From: Cellvibrionales bacterium UBA5860 | GTDB taxonomy: Bacteria; Pseudomonadota; Gammaproteobacteria; Pseudomonadales; Porticoccaceae | Direction of reading: 5' to 3' | NCBI GenBank assembly: GCA_002431545.1 | Contig: DJFY01000035.1 | Span: 1 to 6,573, forward strand | Length of the DNA: 6,573 nt | Shown: in pieces, positions 1 to 6,228 of the stretch | How positions within the stretch are numbered: position 1 is the first letter of the stretch | Layout: each line of letters opens with the position of its first letter | Program-made: the position numbers and the translations under genes | The notes under the pieces: generated by a model | Database searches by the model: none | What the model saw: the letters and a program-made list of their open reading frames with translations, nothing else | Told to the model about the DNA's origin: nothing

Positions 1-842
1 GCCGTGTTATAACCCAGAGACTGCAGGGTGCTGACCAGTTTTTCCGTCCCTTCAGTCAAGGTCAAACGATTGTGTACTGCCTCAAGCGCGTTCACGCTCA
101 AGCCTTTGAGCATGGCCACCCGCTGGCGAAAACTTTCCTGGAAATCGAGTTCGCCGGCCATGGCTCTGGCCGTGATCGCGGCAACCTGATCACCGACACC
201 GGCCTCTTTCGCCAGCTCATCGATCACCTCGCCTTCCACCAACGTGGAATCCATGTCAAAGACCACCAAACGCCGATGGCGGCGGAAAACCGTGTCTTCC
301 TGATAGGCAATATCCACATTCATCTCGGCAGCAAGTTCCAGTAGACCTTTTCGGTACTGGGCGATATCGCGCCCCGTGCCGCGCACAGATAACTCAATAC
401 AGGCCTTACCGGTTTGATTCAGGCGATCGAGGGGAATACGGCCGGAAAGCCTGGAAATGCGGTCTATATTCAGACCCTGCTCGGCAGTGACTGCCGTGAC
501 CCGGGCGATCTGCTCGGCGTCGATACATCGTGCCAACAGCGTGACAATATGCCGCGGTTTACCCTGATGCGATACCCATTCGGCATATTCCAGTTCACTG
601 ACCGGCTCGAACTTGATACGCAATCCCGGTTCATCCAAGGCCAGGAGCTCCGCCTGTAAAGGCTCTAAAACGCCCCCGGTTTCTGGCAAGCCCACCAAAA
701 TACCGAGACTGAGATGATCGTGAATCACAGACTGGCCCACATCCAGTATGACTACGTCGTACTTTGCCAGCACGCCGGTCACGGCGCTGGTAATGCCAGG
801 CCGGTCCTCACCGGAAACATTGATCAGCAGCATGGGCTTCAT
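1..842 (-). CDS. serB: Phosphoserine phosphatase SerB, 3' end cut by the window
   Basis: SerB hydrolyses O-phospho-L-serine to L-serine, the last step of serine biosynthesis, in the cytoplasm. I translated 280 codons from the ATG at 842; the frame leaves the window still open. Two ACT-like regions occupy roughly residues 4-80 (MLLINVSGEDRPGITSAV) and 97-175. The HAD domain then opens with VVFDMDSTLVEGEVIDELA; its nucleophile is Asp196 and the general acid is Asp198 of the DxDxT motif (bases 243-257), with the conserved Glu/Asp cluster EVIDELA behind it. The later HAD motifs (Ser/Thr, Lys and GDGxND) lie beyond the left edge. Asp196 so far in suggests a protein of about 400 residues, as in Pseudomonas, rather than the 322 of E. 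coli. A second in-frame ATG lies at 833; the one at 842 is preceded by a weak GGGGAAG. The gene diverges from the membrane-protein gene at 1135. Confidence 0.96.
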   Translation of the reverse strand, partial: MKPMLLINVSGEDRPGITSAVTGVLAKYDVVILDVGQSVIHDHLSLGILVGLPETGGVLEPLQAELLALDEPGLRIKFEPVSELEYAEWVSHQGKPRHIVTLLARCIDAEQIARVTAVTAEQGLNIDRISRLSGRIPLDRLNQTGKACIELSVRGTGRDIAQYRKGLLELAAEMNVDIAYQEDTVFRRHRRLVVFDMDSTLVEGEVIDELAKEAGVGDQVAAITARAMAGELDFQESFRQRVAMLKGLSVNALEAVHNRLTLTEGTEKLVSTLQSLGYNT

Positions 843-1071
843 AATGCTGGCTTCCCCGTTAATACTAAAGTAGATGAAATGTGCGTGGAGGCTCGATCCC
901 AGATAAAATGCCGCAAACCGGATGTACTGCCCGGCCACATTCGAACTCGCGCAGTGCAGCCTAACCCCGACCCGGAAATACTGTAAAATCCCGCCGAAAA
1001 CGCCAGCAAAATTTTTACGAACAGCAGAGAAACCCGTCCCCCCGGAACAACCGCCGACTGGTAATTCGCAA

Positions 1072-1087
1072 ACTGGCTCGCGCCAGT
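1072..1087. promoter_or_regulatory. Perfect inverted repeat ACTGGC-tcgc-GCCAGT, candidate operator
   Basis: Six base pairs repeat perfectly around a 4-base centre. The repeat sits 15-30 bases upstream of the near-palindromic -10 at 1102-1113, where the -35 of a rightward promoter would fall. There is no T-run on either side, so a terminator is unlikely. Binding by a regulator is an inference from position only. Confidence 0.35.
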
Positions 1088-1101
1088 GCACTTCGAACTA
1101 G

Positions 1102-1113
1102 CCATTATAGTGG
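1102..1113. promoter_or_regulatory. Shared, near-symmetric -10 element for divergent promoters
   Basis: CCATTATAGTGG reads as a perfect TATAAT on the minus strand (1104-1109) and as TATAGT on the plus strand (1106-1111). It is palindromic except for one mismatched base pair. Neither side has a good TTGACA at 16-18 bases. If used, the minus transcript would have a leader of about 255 bases before serB, and the plus transcript would start about 17 bases before the GTG at 1135. Confidence 0.35.
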
Positions 1114-1134
1114 AGCGACTGCTAAGATAGAATC

Positions 1135-2412
1135 GTGATTGATTCTCTGAAAAAAAAATACTTTTCCCTCGAAATAACGCAACAGTTACTGATATTCGCC
1201 CTGTCGACAAGCCTGTTTCTGGCGCTGGTTACACTCCTGCCGCTACGCCTCTACCTGAATCACGTCAACCTTCAGGATGGCCATCGTCTCGCTGGAATTC
1301 ATCTGGCAAACCTGACCCAACAAGCCCGTCAGCCTCTGGTTCACAGGGACAATATCAGCCTGCAAGTCATCGTTAACAATACCCGGCAAAACGCCGACTA
1401 CATTACCGGCTTAACCATTCGCGATGCCGACGGCCAGCTTTTGATAGACAGCGGAACAGACATACCGCTAAACGAAGACTCGGTCCTGAACCGCCAGCAA
1501 GCGATCATCGCCGACGAAAAAACTCTGGGCACCGCCGAGATATCGCTTGATACGACGGCCATTAATCCGGACAGCGGCCTCGCCTGGTGGTTCGGTGCCT
1601 GCGCCTGGCTGCTATTCAGCGCGTTAACCTGCAGTGTGGCTGCAAGCTACGGCCGGCACACCTCGCGCAGGTTGAAGCAAATTACCGCGAGCCTGCCAAC
1701 TGAGCGCGCCGGACCAGACTACAGGAACGAACTGATGCTGTTGGAAACAAGCATTCAACCCCTGATGATCAGAACAGCCCCGGCTGAACCGCAGAGCCAG
1801 GAAAGCGATGAAACCCTGCTTATTCTCACTATAAGATGCGACAACCTCGAACGCTTGCAGGCCCAATTGTCTCAGGGCAATTTTTTGCGTCAGCTCACTG
1901 AACTGGACAACATAGTGAACGCTGCCGAGAACCTGTATGACGCCAGACGCACTACCGGCACCGACCAGTGTCTGCATATCGAATTTACAACAGGGGAGGA
2001 CCTGGCAAACGCCGCACTTAGGGCTATAAGCTGTTTCTGCGCGATCACGACGCTCTTAAAAGGCGGGAATGCGGGCGCTCAATTCGTGCTTTGCGCCGCG
2101 CTCGCGGAATACCGGCCCTCAAGCAACAGCACGCGGTTTATCGTAGACAGAGAAAAAGAAGCGGCGCTGAAATCCTTAGTGAGCACGACTTCGTTGGCCG
2201 GTTTGGGACAGCTGCTGATCACGGCATCGCTGGCCGCACACGCAAGTGTCTCCACTCTATTTGAAGGCGAGCCACTAAAAAGTGCCAGGGAACAGGTGCT
2301 GTTCAACACCCTGAAAGCCGCGCACCGGGAGCAGCTTGCGGCGCAACTTAGCTACCTCCGCAAGCAATCCCGAAGCGCCGAAACAACTACGCTTAACGCG
2401 GTTGCATCCTGA
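1135..2412 (+). CDS. YtjB/AhpA-like (SMP family) inner-membrane protein with long cytoplasmic domain
   Basis: This is a 425-residue protein. A short basic N-terminus (KKK at 6-8) leads into TM1 at about residues 18-37. A periplasmic domain follows (about 40-147, containing ADYITGLTIRDADGQLLIDSG), then TM2 at about 149-170 (AWWFGACAWLLFSAL), then about 255 cytoplasmic residues. This topology, and its position divergent from serB, match the YtjB/AhpA (SMP) family, whose biochemical role is poorly known. E. coli YtjB, at about 214 residues, lacks most of the C-terminal part. From residue 227 the pattern TLLILTIRCDNLERL, GTDQCLHIEF and ALRAISCFCAI recalls a degenerate class III cyclase fold; this is my inference. 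The start is the GTG at 1135: an in-frame TAA lies at 1123 and no other good start is near, although no Shine-Dalgarno sequence is visible. The last 20 bp overlap the end of the convergent SDR gene. I am confident that it is a gene and moderately confident of the family. Confidence 0.85.
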   Translation: MIDSLKKKYFSLEITQQLLIFALSTSLFLALVTLLPLRLYLNHVNLQDGHRLAGIHLANLTQQARQPLVHRDNISLQVIVNNTRQNADYITGLTIRDADGQLLIDSGTDIPLNEDSVLNRQQAIIADEKTLGTAEISLDTTAINPDSGLAWWFGACAWLLFSALTCSVAASYGRHTSRRLKQITASLPTERAGPDYRNELMLLETSIQPLMIRTAPAEPQSQESDETLLILTIRCDNLERLQAQLSQGNFLRQLTELDNIVNAAENLYDARRTTGTDQCLHIEFTTGEDLANAALRAISCFCAITTLLKGGNAGAQFVLCAALAEYRPSSNSTRFIVDREKEAALKSLVSTTSLAGLGQLLITASLAAHASVSTLFEGEPLKSAREQVLFNTLKAAHREQLAAQLSYLRKQSRSAETTTLNAVAS

Positions 2413-3163
2413 TCGCACCGTCGATGCGAATAGTCTCGCCGTTGATATAGCCGTTCTCGACGATGTGCGCAGCCAGCCCCCCGAACTCACTGGGTTCTCC
2501 CAGACGCGCCGGATTGGGCACGCTTGCAGCCAGCGACTGCTGGACGTTATCCGGCATACCGCGCAGCAGCGGCGTACCCATAATCCCCGGGGCGATGGTG
2601 TTGACCCGAATGCCCAGCTTGGCGAGGTCTCTGGCCATCGGCAGCGTCATGCCGACGACGCCACCTTTACTGGCGGAATACGCGCACTGTCCGATTTGTC
2701 CCTCGTAGGCAGCCACGGACGCAGTGTGAATAATGACACCGCGCTCACCATCGACAAGCTCGTTGCGCGCCATCGCCGCTGCACAGCAACGCGCCACATT
2801 GAAACTGCCCGTGAGGTTTATGCCAACGATCTTCTCGAAATTTGCTAGCGGCATGGGCTCACCGTCACGATCGACTATTTTTTCCGCTGGGCCGATGCCG
2901 GCGCAATTGACCAGCACATCGATGCGACCGAAACGCTCAACCACTTCGCCGACGGCTTTTTCCACAGAATCGGCAGAGGCCACATCAACTGCCCAAAACC
3001 CCGACTTGTCCTCGCCCAGGGCCTTTACTGCTTCCGCACCCGCGTCGGCGTTGAGATCAAAGATCGCAACCGATGCGCCGCGCTCGGCAAATACTTCCGT
3101 CGTTGCCCGCCCCAGGCCCGATGCACCGCCCGTGACCACTGCTACTTTGCCCGATAAATTCAC
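2393..3163 (-). CDS. SDR-family 3-hydroxyacyl-CoA dehydrogenase (type II HADH / HSD17B10-like)
   Basis: A 256-residue short-chain dehydrogenase, the usual length for this subgroup. Counting from the GTG start, the dinucleotide-binding motif TGGASGLG is at 11-18. An acidic Asp36 ends beta-2 (IFDLN), which favours NAD over NADP. NCAG is at 86-89, and the catalytic set is Asn116, Ser149, Tyr162 and Lys166 in YSASK. The insertion after NCAG (PAEKIVDRDGEPMPLANFEKI) and the ending GETIRIDGAIRMQPR are typical of type II 3-hydroxyacyl-CoA / 2-methyl-3-hydroxybutyryl-CoA dehydrogenases. These oxidise the hydroxyl of short or branched 3-hydroxyacyl-CoAs in isoleucine or fatty-acid breakdown. I chose the GTG at 3163 because GAGGAG lies 6 bases upstream; a start at 3196 would add 11 unconserved-looking residues and swallow that site. 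It lies downstream of the acyl-CoA synthetase on the same strand, which supports a CoA-thioester substrate. The exact substrate is not determined. Confidence 0.92.
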   Translation of the reverse strand: MNLSGKVAVVTGGASGLGRATTEVFAERGASVAIFDLNADAGAEAVKALGEDKSGFWAVDVASADSVEKAVGEVVERFGRIDVLVNCAGIGPAEKIVDRDGEPMPLANFEKIVGINLTGSFNVARCCAAAMARNELVDGERGVIIHTASVAAYEGQIGQCAYSASKGGVVGMTLPMARDLAKLGIRVNTIAPGIMGTPLLRGMPDNVQQSLAASVPNPARLGEPSEFGGLAAHIVENGYINGETIRIDGAIRMQPR

Positions 3164-3169
3164 TCCACT

Positions 3170-3175
3170 CTCCTC
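3170..3175 (-). promoter_or_regulatory. Ribosome-binding site of the SDR gene
   Basis: GAGGAG on the minus strand lies 6 bases before the GTG at 3163. It is the best Shine-Dalgarno sequence near the gene and decides the start in favour of this GTG over the upstream in-frame codon at 3196. Confidence 0.75.
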
Positions 3176-3189
3176 ATTCAGATTCAGAT

Positions 3190-3233
3190 GCCCCAAGGGG
3201 CGGTTTTGATACCGGGTATTTTCCCCGAAATAC
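3190..3233 (-). promoter_or_regulatory. Palindrome-rich leader upstream of the SDR gene
   Basis: Read on the minus strand, two inverted repeats come in succession: GTATTT-cgggga-AAATAC (3216-3233) and GCCCC-tt-GGGGC (3190-3201). Between them lies a shorter CGGT/ACCG pair. The last repeat ends 14 bases before the Shine-Dalgarno site. They may be operators or leader RNA stems. None is followed by a T-run, so I do not call a terminator. The rest of the 170-bp gap up to 3333 shows nothing else I can support. Confidence 0.3.
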
Positions 3234-3325
3234 TCAGTTGTTAGAACAGCCGGTCACTGAACAGCAATGGCCGGTTTGCACTCGGCAATGCTTTTGAAAT
3301 TTTATATCAACGCTATGTGGCAACT

Positions 3326-3342
3326 CTCGCCCTTTAAGCGAG
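3326..3342 (-). other. Small stem-loop over the stop codon of the acyl-CoA synthetase gene
   Basis: CTCGC-TTAAAGG-GCGAG on the minus strand has a 5-bp stem and a 7-base loop, and the TAA stop codon lies in the loop. No T-run follows, so it is not a standard terminator. It could protect the 3' end of an mRNA or be chance. Confidence 0.25.
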
Positions 3343-5010
3343 CCCCAGCTCTTCGACCATCGCATCGCGCATTTTGTACTTCATGATCTTCCCGGTGACC
3401 GTCATCGGGTAATCGTCGACAAAGCGAATGTAATGGGGCACTTTGAAGTGCGTGATCTTGTTTTTGCAGAACGTCCGGATTTCTTCCTCCGAGAGAGAAG
3501 CGCCGTCTCGACACTTGATCCATGCGCAAACCTGCTCACCAAACTTCTTGTCGGGCACGCCGACAACCTGAACCTCCTGAATATCGGGATGGGTGTACAG
3601 GAACTCCTCGACCTCGCGGGGATAAACGTTCTCGCCACCGCGGATAATCATGTCCTTGATGCGCCCTGTCACCTGGACATAACCATCTTCATCCATCACG
3701 CCGATATCACCCGAGTGCAACCAGCCTCCCTGATCAATGGTCTCTCGAGTTTTATCCTCGTCGTCCCAGTAACCGCGCATCACCGCGTAACCGCGCGTAC
3801 AAATTTCACCGTTTTCACCAATGGGCACCACGCGGTTGTTTTCGTCGACAATCTTGGTTTCCAGGTGCGGGCACGGTTTGCCCACTGTCCCCACGCGCTT
3901 GTCGAGCGGATCGTGAGGTTCGGTAATGTGGCTGACCGGGCTCAACTCAGTCTGGCCATAGGCAATAAGAATCTGCTCCATATGCATCCGCTCGATGACC
4001 TGGTTCATCACCTCCACCGGGCACGGTGCACCGGCCATAATACCGGTGCGCAGATTCGATAAATCGAATTGTTCGAAGTCGGGATGATCCAGCTCGGCAA
4101 TGAACATGGTTGGCACCCCGTGCAAAGCCGTGCATTTTTCCTCCGCGACGACCCGCAAAGTGGCTTCCGGCTCAAAGGCCTCTCCGGGGAAAACCGCGGT
4201 AGAGCCGTGGGTAACACAGCCCAGATTGCCGATCACCATACCAAAACAGTGATACAGCGGCACCGGAATGCAAACCCGATCCGCTTCGGTCAACCTCATC
4301 ACATCACCGTTGACCTTGCCATTATTCAGTACATTACAGTGCGTCAGTGTCGCGCCCTTGGGGTTACCTGTGGTGCCGCTGGTAAACTGGATATTGATCG
4401 CGTCATCCGGCGACAGGGTGGCGGCCAGTTCCGCCATACGCGCGCGCTCGGCTTTGCCGCCGCGATCACAGACGTCGGCAAAGTTGAACATGCCCGGTGA
4501 CGCTGCCTCTCCCAGGCGAATGACGATTTCCAGATGCGGCAGTTTGGCCGCCCGTAACTGCCCCGGCGCGCAGTTGGCTAATTCAGGCGCCAGCTCTGCC
4601 AGCATGTCCAGATAATGGCTGGTCTTGAACGACTCCGCGCTTATTACAGCGCGACACTGCACCTTGTTGAGCGCGTATTCCAGTTCGTAGAGACGATACG
4701 CGGGGTTGATACAGACCAGAATCGCTCCTATCTTGGCCGTGGCAAACTGAGTCAGGCACCACTCGTAACAGTTGGGCGCCCAGATCCCGACGCGATCGCC
4801 TGGCTCGATCCCCAGAGCCAGTAAACCGGCTGCAAGTCTGTCCACCTGCTCCTGATACTGCCGATAAGTCCATCGAATACCCTGGTGGCTGACCACCAGG
4901 GCCTCGTTATCCGGATAGCATTTGACTGTATGGTCAAACAGATGGCCGATGGTGTCGTACACCAAGGGTTCGGCGGCCAGGCCACATCGATAGCTCTGCA
5001 TATTATTCAT
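3334..5010 (-). CDS. AMP-forming acyl-CoA synthetase (ACSF2-like, medium/branched acyl)
   Basis: A 558-residue member of the ANL adenylating family. It makes an acyl-AMP from a carboxylic acid and ATP, then an acyl-CoA. The motifs come in the expected order: P-loop TSGTTGNPKG at 210-219, PLYHCFG at 251-257, YGQTELSPV at 351-359, SGD at 433-435, hinge GRIKDMIIRGGENVYPREVEE at 449-469, and the catalytic Lys541 in TVTGKIMKYKMR. Nothing essential is missing and the length is normal. The sequence resembles the ACSF2 / medium-chain fatty-acyl-CoA synthetase group; the substrate is inferred only from the neighbours (a CoA-type SDR downstream and isovaleryl-CoA dehydrogenase about 1.3 kb away), which suggests a short or branched acid. 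The ATG at 5010 has GGGGG 10 bases upstream (5021-5025); a second ATG three codons in is possible. It has no signal or TM segment and is cytoplasmic. Confidence 0.95.
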   Translation of the reverse strand: MNNMQSYRCGLAAEPLVYDTIGHLFDHTVKCYPDNEALVVSHQGIRWTYRQYQEQVDRLAAGLLALGIEPGDRVGIWAPNCYEWCLTQFATAKIGAILVCINPAYRLYELEYALNKVQCRAVISAESFKTSHYLDMLAELAPELANCAPGQLRAAKLPHLEIVIRLGEAASPGMFNFADVCDRGGKAERARMAELAATLSPDDAINIQFTSGTTGNPKGATLTHCNVLNNGKVNGDVMRLTEADRVCIPVPLYHCFGMVIGNLGCVTHGSTAVFPGEAFEPEATLRVVAEEKCTALHGVPTMFIAELDHPDFEQFDLSNLRTGIMAGAPCPVEVMNQVIERMHMEQILIAYGQTELSPVSHITEPHDPLDKRVGTVGKPCPHLETKIVDENNRVVPIGENGEICTRGYAVMRGYWDDEDKTRETIDQGGWLHSGDIGVMDEDGYVQVTGRIKDMIIRGGENVYPREVEEFLYTHPDIQEVQVVGVPDKKFGEQVCAWIKCRDGASLSEEEIRTFCKNKITHFKVPHYIRFVDDYPMTVTGKIMKYKMRDAMVEELGLA

Positions 5011-5263
5011 TTCGTGTTATCCCCCAATGAGCCTGGATCCTGCCGCCACTTGAATGGCCCGTTCATATTCTTGCTCGCCGCCAGTACGCACAGTCAACGT
5101 GCGGGTATCACCGAGCCCAGCCGAAACGGCGTCATTGTGGTGTAAACCGCTGGAGGGAGCAACCGCCGGCACCGCCGAGCGGGCGCAGCGATTGCAGGCA
5201 CAGATACGGACTTATTGCGCTGGTAAATGCAGCTCGACAGACAGCCGGAAGCAGCAGGGACGG
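5011..5263. other. Gap between the DUF4124 gene and the acyl-CoA synthetase gene
   Basis: This 253-bp gap holds no recognised gene. On the minus strand an open frame of 51 codons (GTG at 5172, TAA at 5017-5019) ends 6 bases before the synthetase ATG. It has no ribosome-binding site and is only a weak gene candidate. A weak promoter is possible at 5134-5162. I found no terminator for the DUF4124 gene. Confidence 0.45.
5134..5162 (-). promoter_or_regulatory. Possible sigma-70 promoter for the acyl-CoA synthetase
   Basis: On the minus strand TTGCTC (5157-5162) and CACAAT (5134-5139) are separated by 17 bases, with three and four matches to the two consensus hexamers. It would give a leader of about 115-120 bases before the ATG at 5010. 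Spacing is the main support. Confidence 0.25.
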
Positions 5264-5878
5264 TCAGTACTTTTCCAGCTCCCGGGTTCTTTCGTCCATC
5301 GTCGACTGAATATTGCGCGCGTCTTCAATCAACTTTCGCACCGCGGTAGGACTATACGGGTGGGCCAGCCCGCCCTGATTCGCAGACTCGTCGACCGTTG
5401 CGGAAGCTTTTTCTTTTTCGTCGCTGGCAAACTTCTCGTTTGCCTTGGCGCGGGCATCGGCAATGGTTGCCGCCCTCGAGATCAGATCGGTCGATCTGAC
5501 GACATTGCGATCCGGCTCCAATTGTATGGCCTCAGCCTCTGTATCCCGTGGTTTTTCCTGTTGAAAATGCCAGACGCCGGCACTGTCACGCCAGCGGTAG
5601 ACAACCTTAGCGGATGTTTCGGCTTCACGAGCTGCAGTGGATTGACGGTCAGCCCCATCGACACCGCTTGCATCCCCGCCCGAAGGTAAAGGAAATGTGG
5701 GAGCTCCGCGCGGTAGTTCCGGTAGCGAAACCCGGTCGAAGTCCGGCAGAGAAACATCGTCCAACATGCCGCGAAAGGGCCTCCCGACATCGACACCATT
5801 AAGCGCCGCCAGGTAGGTTACGATACCCCCCGCTGCCATAACGCTAAAGAGTGCTTTGAAAAGCAGACGTTTGACCAA
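5264..5878 (-). CDS. Membrane-anchored DUF4124 domain protein
   Basis: A protein of about 204 residues. A basic start (MVKRLLFK) and one hydrophobic stretch at about 5-26 look like an uncleaved inner-membrane anchor, or a signal peptide without an obvious cleavage site. A low-complexity linker follows, rich in Pro, Gly, Ala and Asp. A DUF4124 core is at about 92-105 (VVYRWRDSAGVWHF, compare the family pattern Y-K/R-W-x-D-x-x-G-x-x-H-F/Y). The rest is charged and probably helical, ending in TAVRKLIEDARNIQSTMDERTRELEKY, a likely coiled segment. DUF4124 proteins are common in the proteobacterial envelope; their function is unknown. I chose the TTG at 5878 because GGGAGG lies just 4 bases before it and the protein then begins with a typical membrane leader. 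A TTG at 5890 would put the ribosome-binding site inside the gene. It is divergent from the dehydrogenase gene at 6266, and no functional link to acyl-CoA metabolism is evident. Confidence 0.82.
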   Translation of the reverse strand: MVKRLLFKALFSVMAAGGIVTYLAALNGVDVGRPFRGMLDDVSLPDFDRVSLPELPRGAPTFPLPSGGDASGVDGADRQSTAAREAETSAKVVYRWRDSAGVWHFQQEKPRDTEAEAIQLEPDRNVVRSTDLISRAATIADARAKANEKFASDEKEKASATVDESANQGGLAHPYSPTAVRKLIEDARNIQSTMDERTRELEKY

Positions 5879-5882
5879 GTGA

Positions 5883-5888
5883 CCTCCC
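5883..5888 (-). promoter_or_regulatory. Ribosome-binding site of the DUF4124 gene
   Basis: GGGAGG (followed by T, near-consensus) on the minus strand, 4 bases before the TTG at 5878. The spacing is short but no other in-frame start fits better; the next ATG, at 5839, would remove most of the membrane segment. Confidence 0.5.
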
Positions 5889-5934
5889 AAGGGCTTCCCT
5901 GTCTTCGGTAGAGACCGGAGCTGATCGGCACTGC

Positions 5935-5947
5935 CTGAAGCCTTCAG
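5935..5947. promoter_or_regulatory. 13-base palindrome upstream of the DUF4124 gene
   Basis: CTGAAG and CTTCAG flank a single base, 57-69 bases upstream of the TTG at 5878. Position and symmetry suit an operator; no regulator is identified. Confidence 0.25.
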
Positions 5948-6016
5948 CCAACTTACATTAACATTTCGCGCCGCGCGCCACTAGCCGGATGATGCGATCG
6001 AGCCCTGCCCGATTCA

Positions 6017-6155
6017 CCGCCTTTCTATCTATTGCCGCGCTATCCGGCGAGCTGCAAACCAGCAACCCCTTGCCAGTTAATTGATGTTTCCCGATGCCTC
6101 CGATATATTGCGCCAGCTCACTATTTATCTCGCAATAGATATACGTGAAAGGCGG
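6017..6155. repeat. Interrupted inverted repeat, 19 matching base pairs
   Basis: The left arm, 6017-6035, reads CCGCCTTTC then TATCTATTGC without a break. The reverse complement of the right arm, 6132-6155, reads CCGCCTTTC, then five extra bases (ACGTA), then TATCTATTGC. The 96 bases between the arms include one further GAGCTG pair 12-13 bases inside each arm. No transposase is nearby and I see no target-site duplication. It could be a degraded mobile repeat, a long-range RNA stem or a pair of binding sites. Confidence 0.5.
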
Positions 6156-6214
6156 ATCTGCAGACGGGAAATAACGACGGATAGACAGCCCGACCAGTTG
6201 CAGCCACGACCATG

Positions 6215-6228
6215 AGCGATAATTCGCT
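6215..6228 (+). promoter_or_regulatory. Palindrome AGCGA-taat-TCGCT over a possible liuA -10
   Basis: The palindrome encloses GATAAT (6218-6223), five matches to TATAAT. It is 43-48 bases before the liuA ATG. No good -35 lies at 16-18 bases; TTGCAG at 6198 is 14 bases away. A -10 overlapped by a dyad suggests a repressible or MerR-type promoter, but this is an inference. Confidence 0.3.

Larger units (their letters stand above)
843..1134. other. Divergent intergenic region between serB and the YtjB-like gene
   Basis: This 292-bp region separates two divergent genes and must hold both promoters. The only structured signals I found are a hairpin-like inverted repeat at 1072-1087 and a near-palindromic -10 at 1102-1113. 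A minus-strand frame runs through it and ends in TGA overlapping the serB ATG (ATGA at 839-842). Its composition is poor in acidic residues and it has no ribosome-binding site, so I do not call it a gene. Confidence 0.6.

Noticed and set aside
839..1105. Minus-strand frame of about 88 codons ending in an ATGA overlap with serB
   Set aside because: The overlap looks like translational coupling, but the ATG at 1105 has no ribosome-binding site and sits in the candidate -10, and the protein is nearly free of acidic residues. It is most likely a chance open frame in the intergenic region.
2336..3209. Several plus-strand frames opposite the SDR gene
   Set aside because: They are antisense to a clearly recognised SDR with an intact active site, and their translations are rich in Arg, Ser, Pro and Thr as is typical of shadow frames.
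3433..4062. 209-codon plus-strand frame inside the acyl-CoA synthetase gene
   Set aside because: It lies wholly antisense to a gene with every catalytic motif in place and has no family features of its own; it is a by-product of the coding strand's codon bias.
5031..5090. 19-codon minus-strand frame from ATG AAC whose TGA overlaps the synthetase ATG (near 5009)
   Set aside because: The ATGA overlap is suggestive, but the frame is very short, has only a poor ribosome-binding site, and competes with another open frame on the same strand.
5054..5689. 211-codon plus-strand frame opposite the DUF4124 gene
   Set aside because: It covers the DUF4124 core in antisense, has no ribosome-binding site or recognised motif, and the minus-strand gene has both a domain and a membrane anchor.
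5989..6084. 31-codon plus-strand frame starting ATG ATG with a short hydrophobic stretch
   Set aside because: It resembles a small membrane peptide but has no ribosome-binding site and ends well before liuA; too short to support without conservation.
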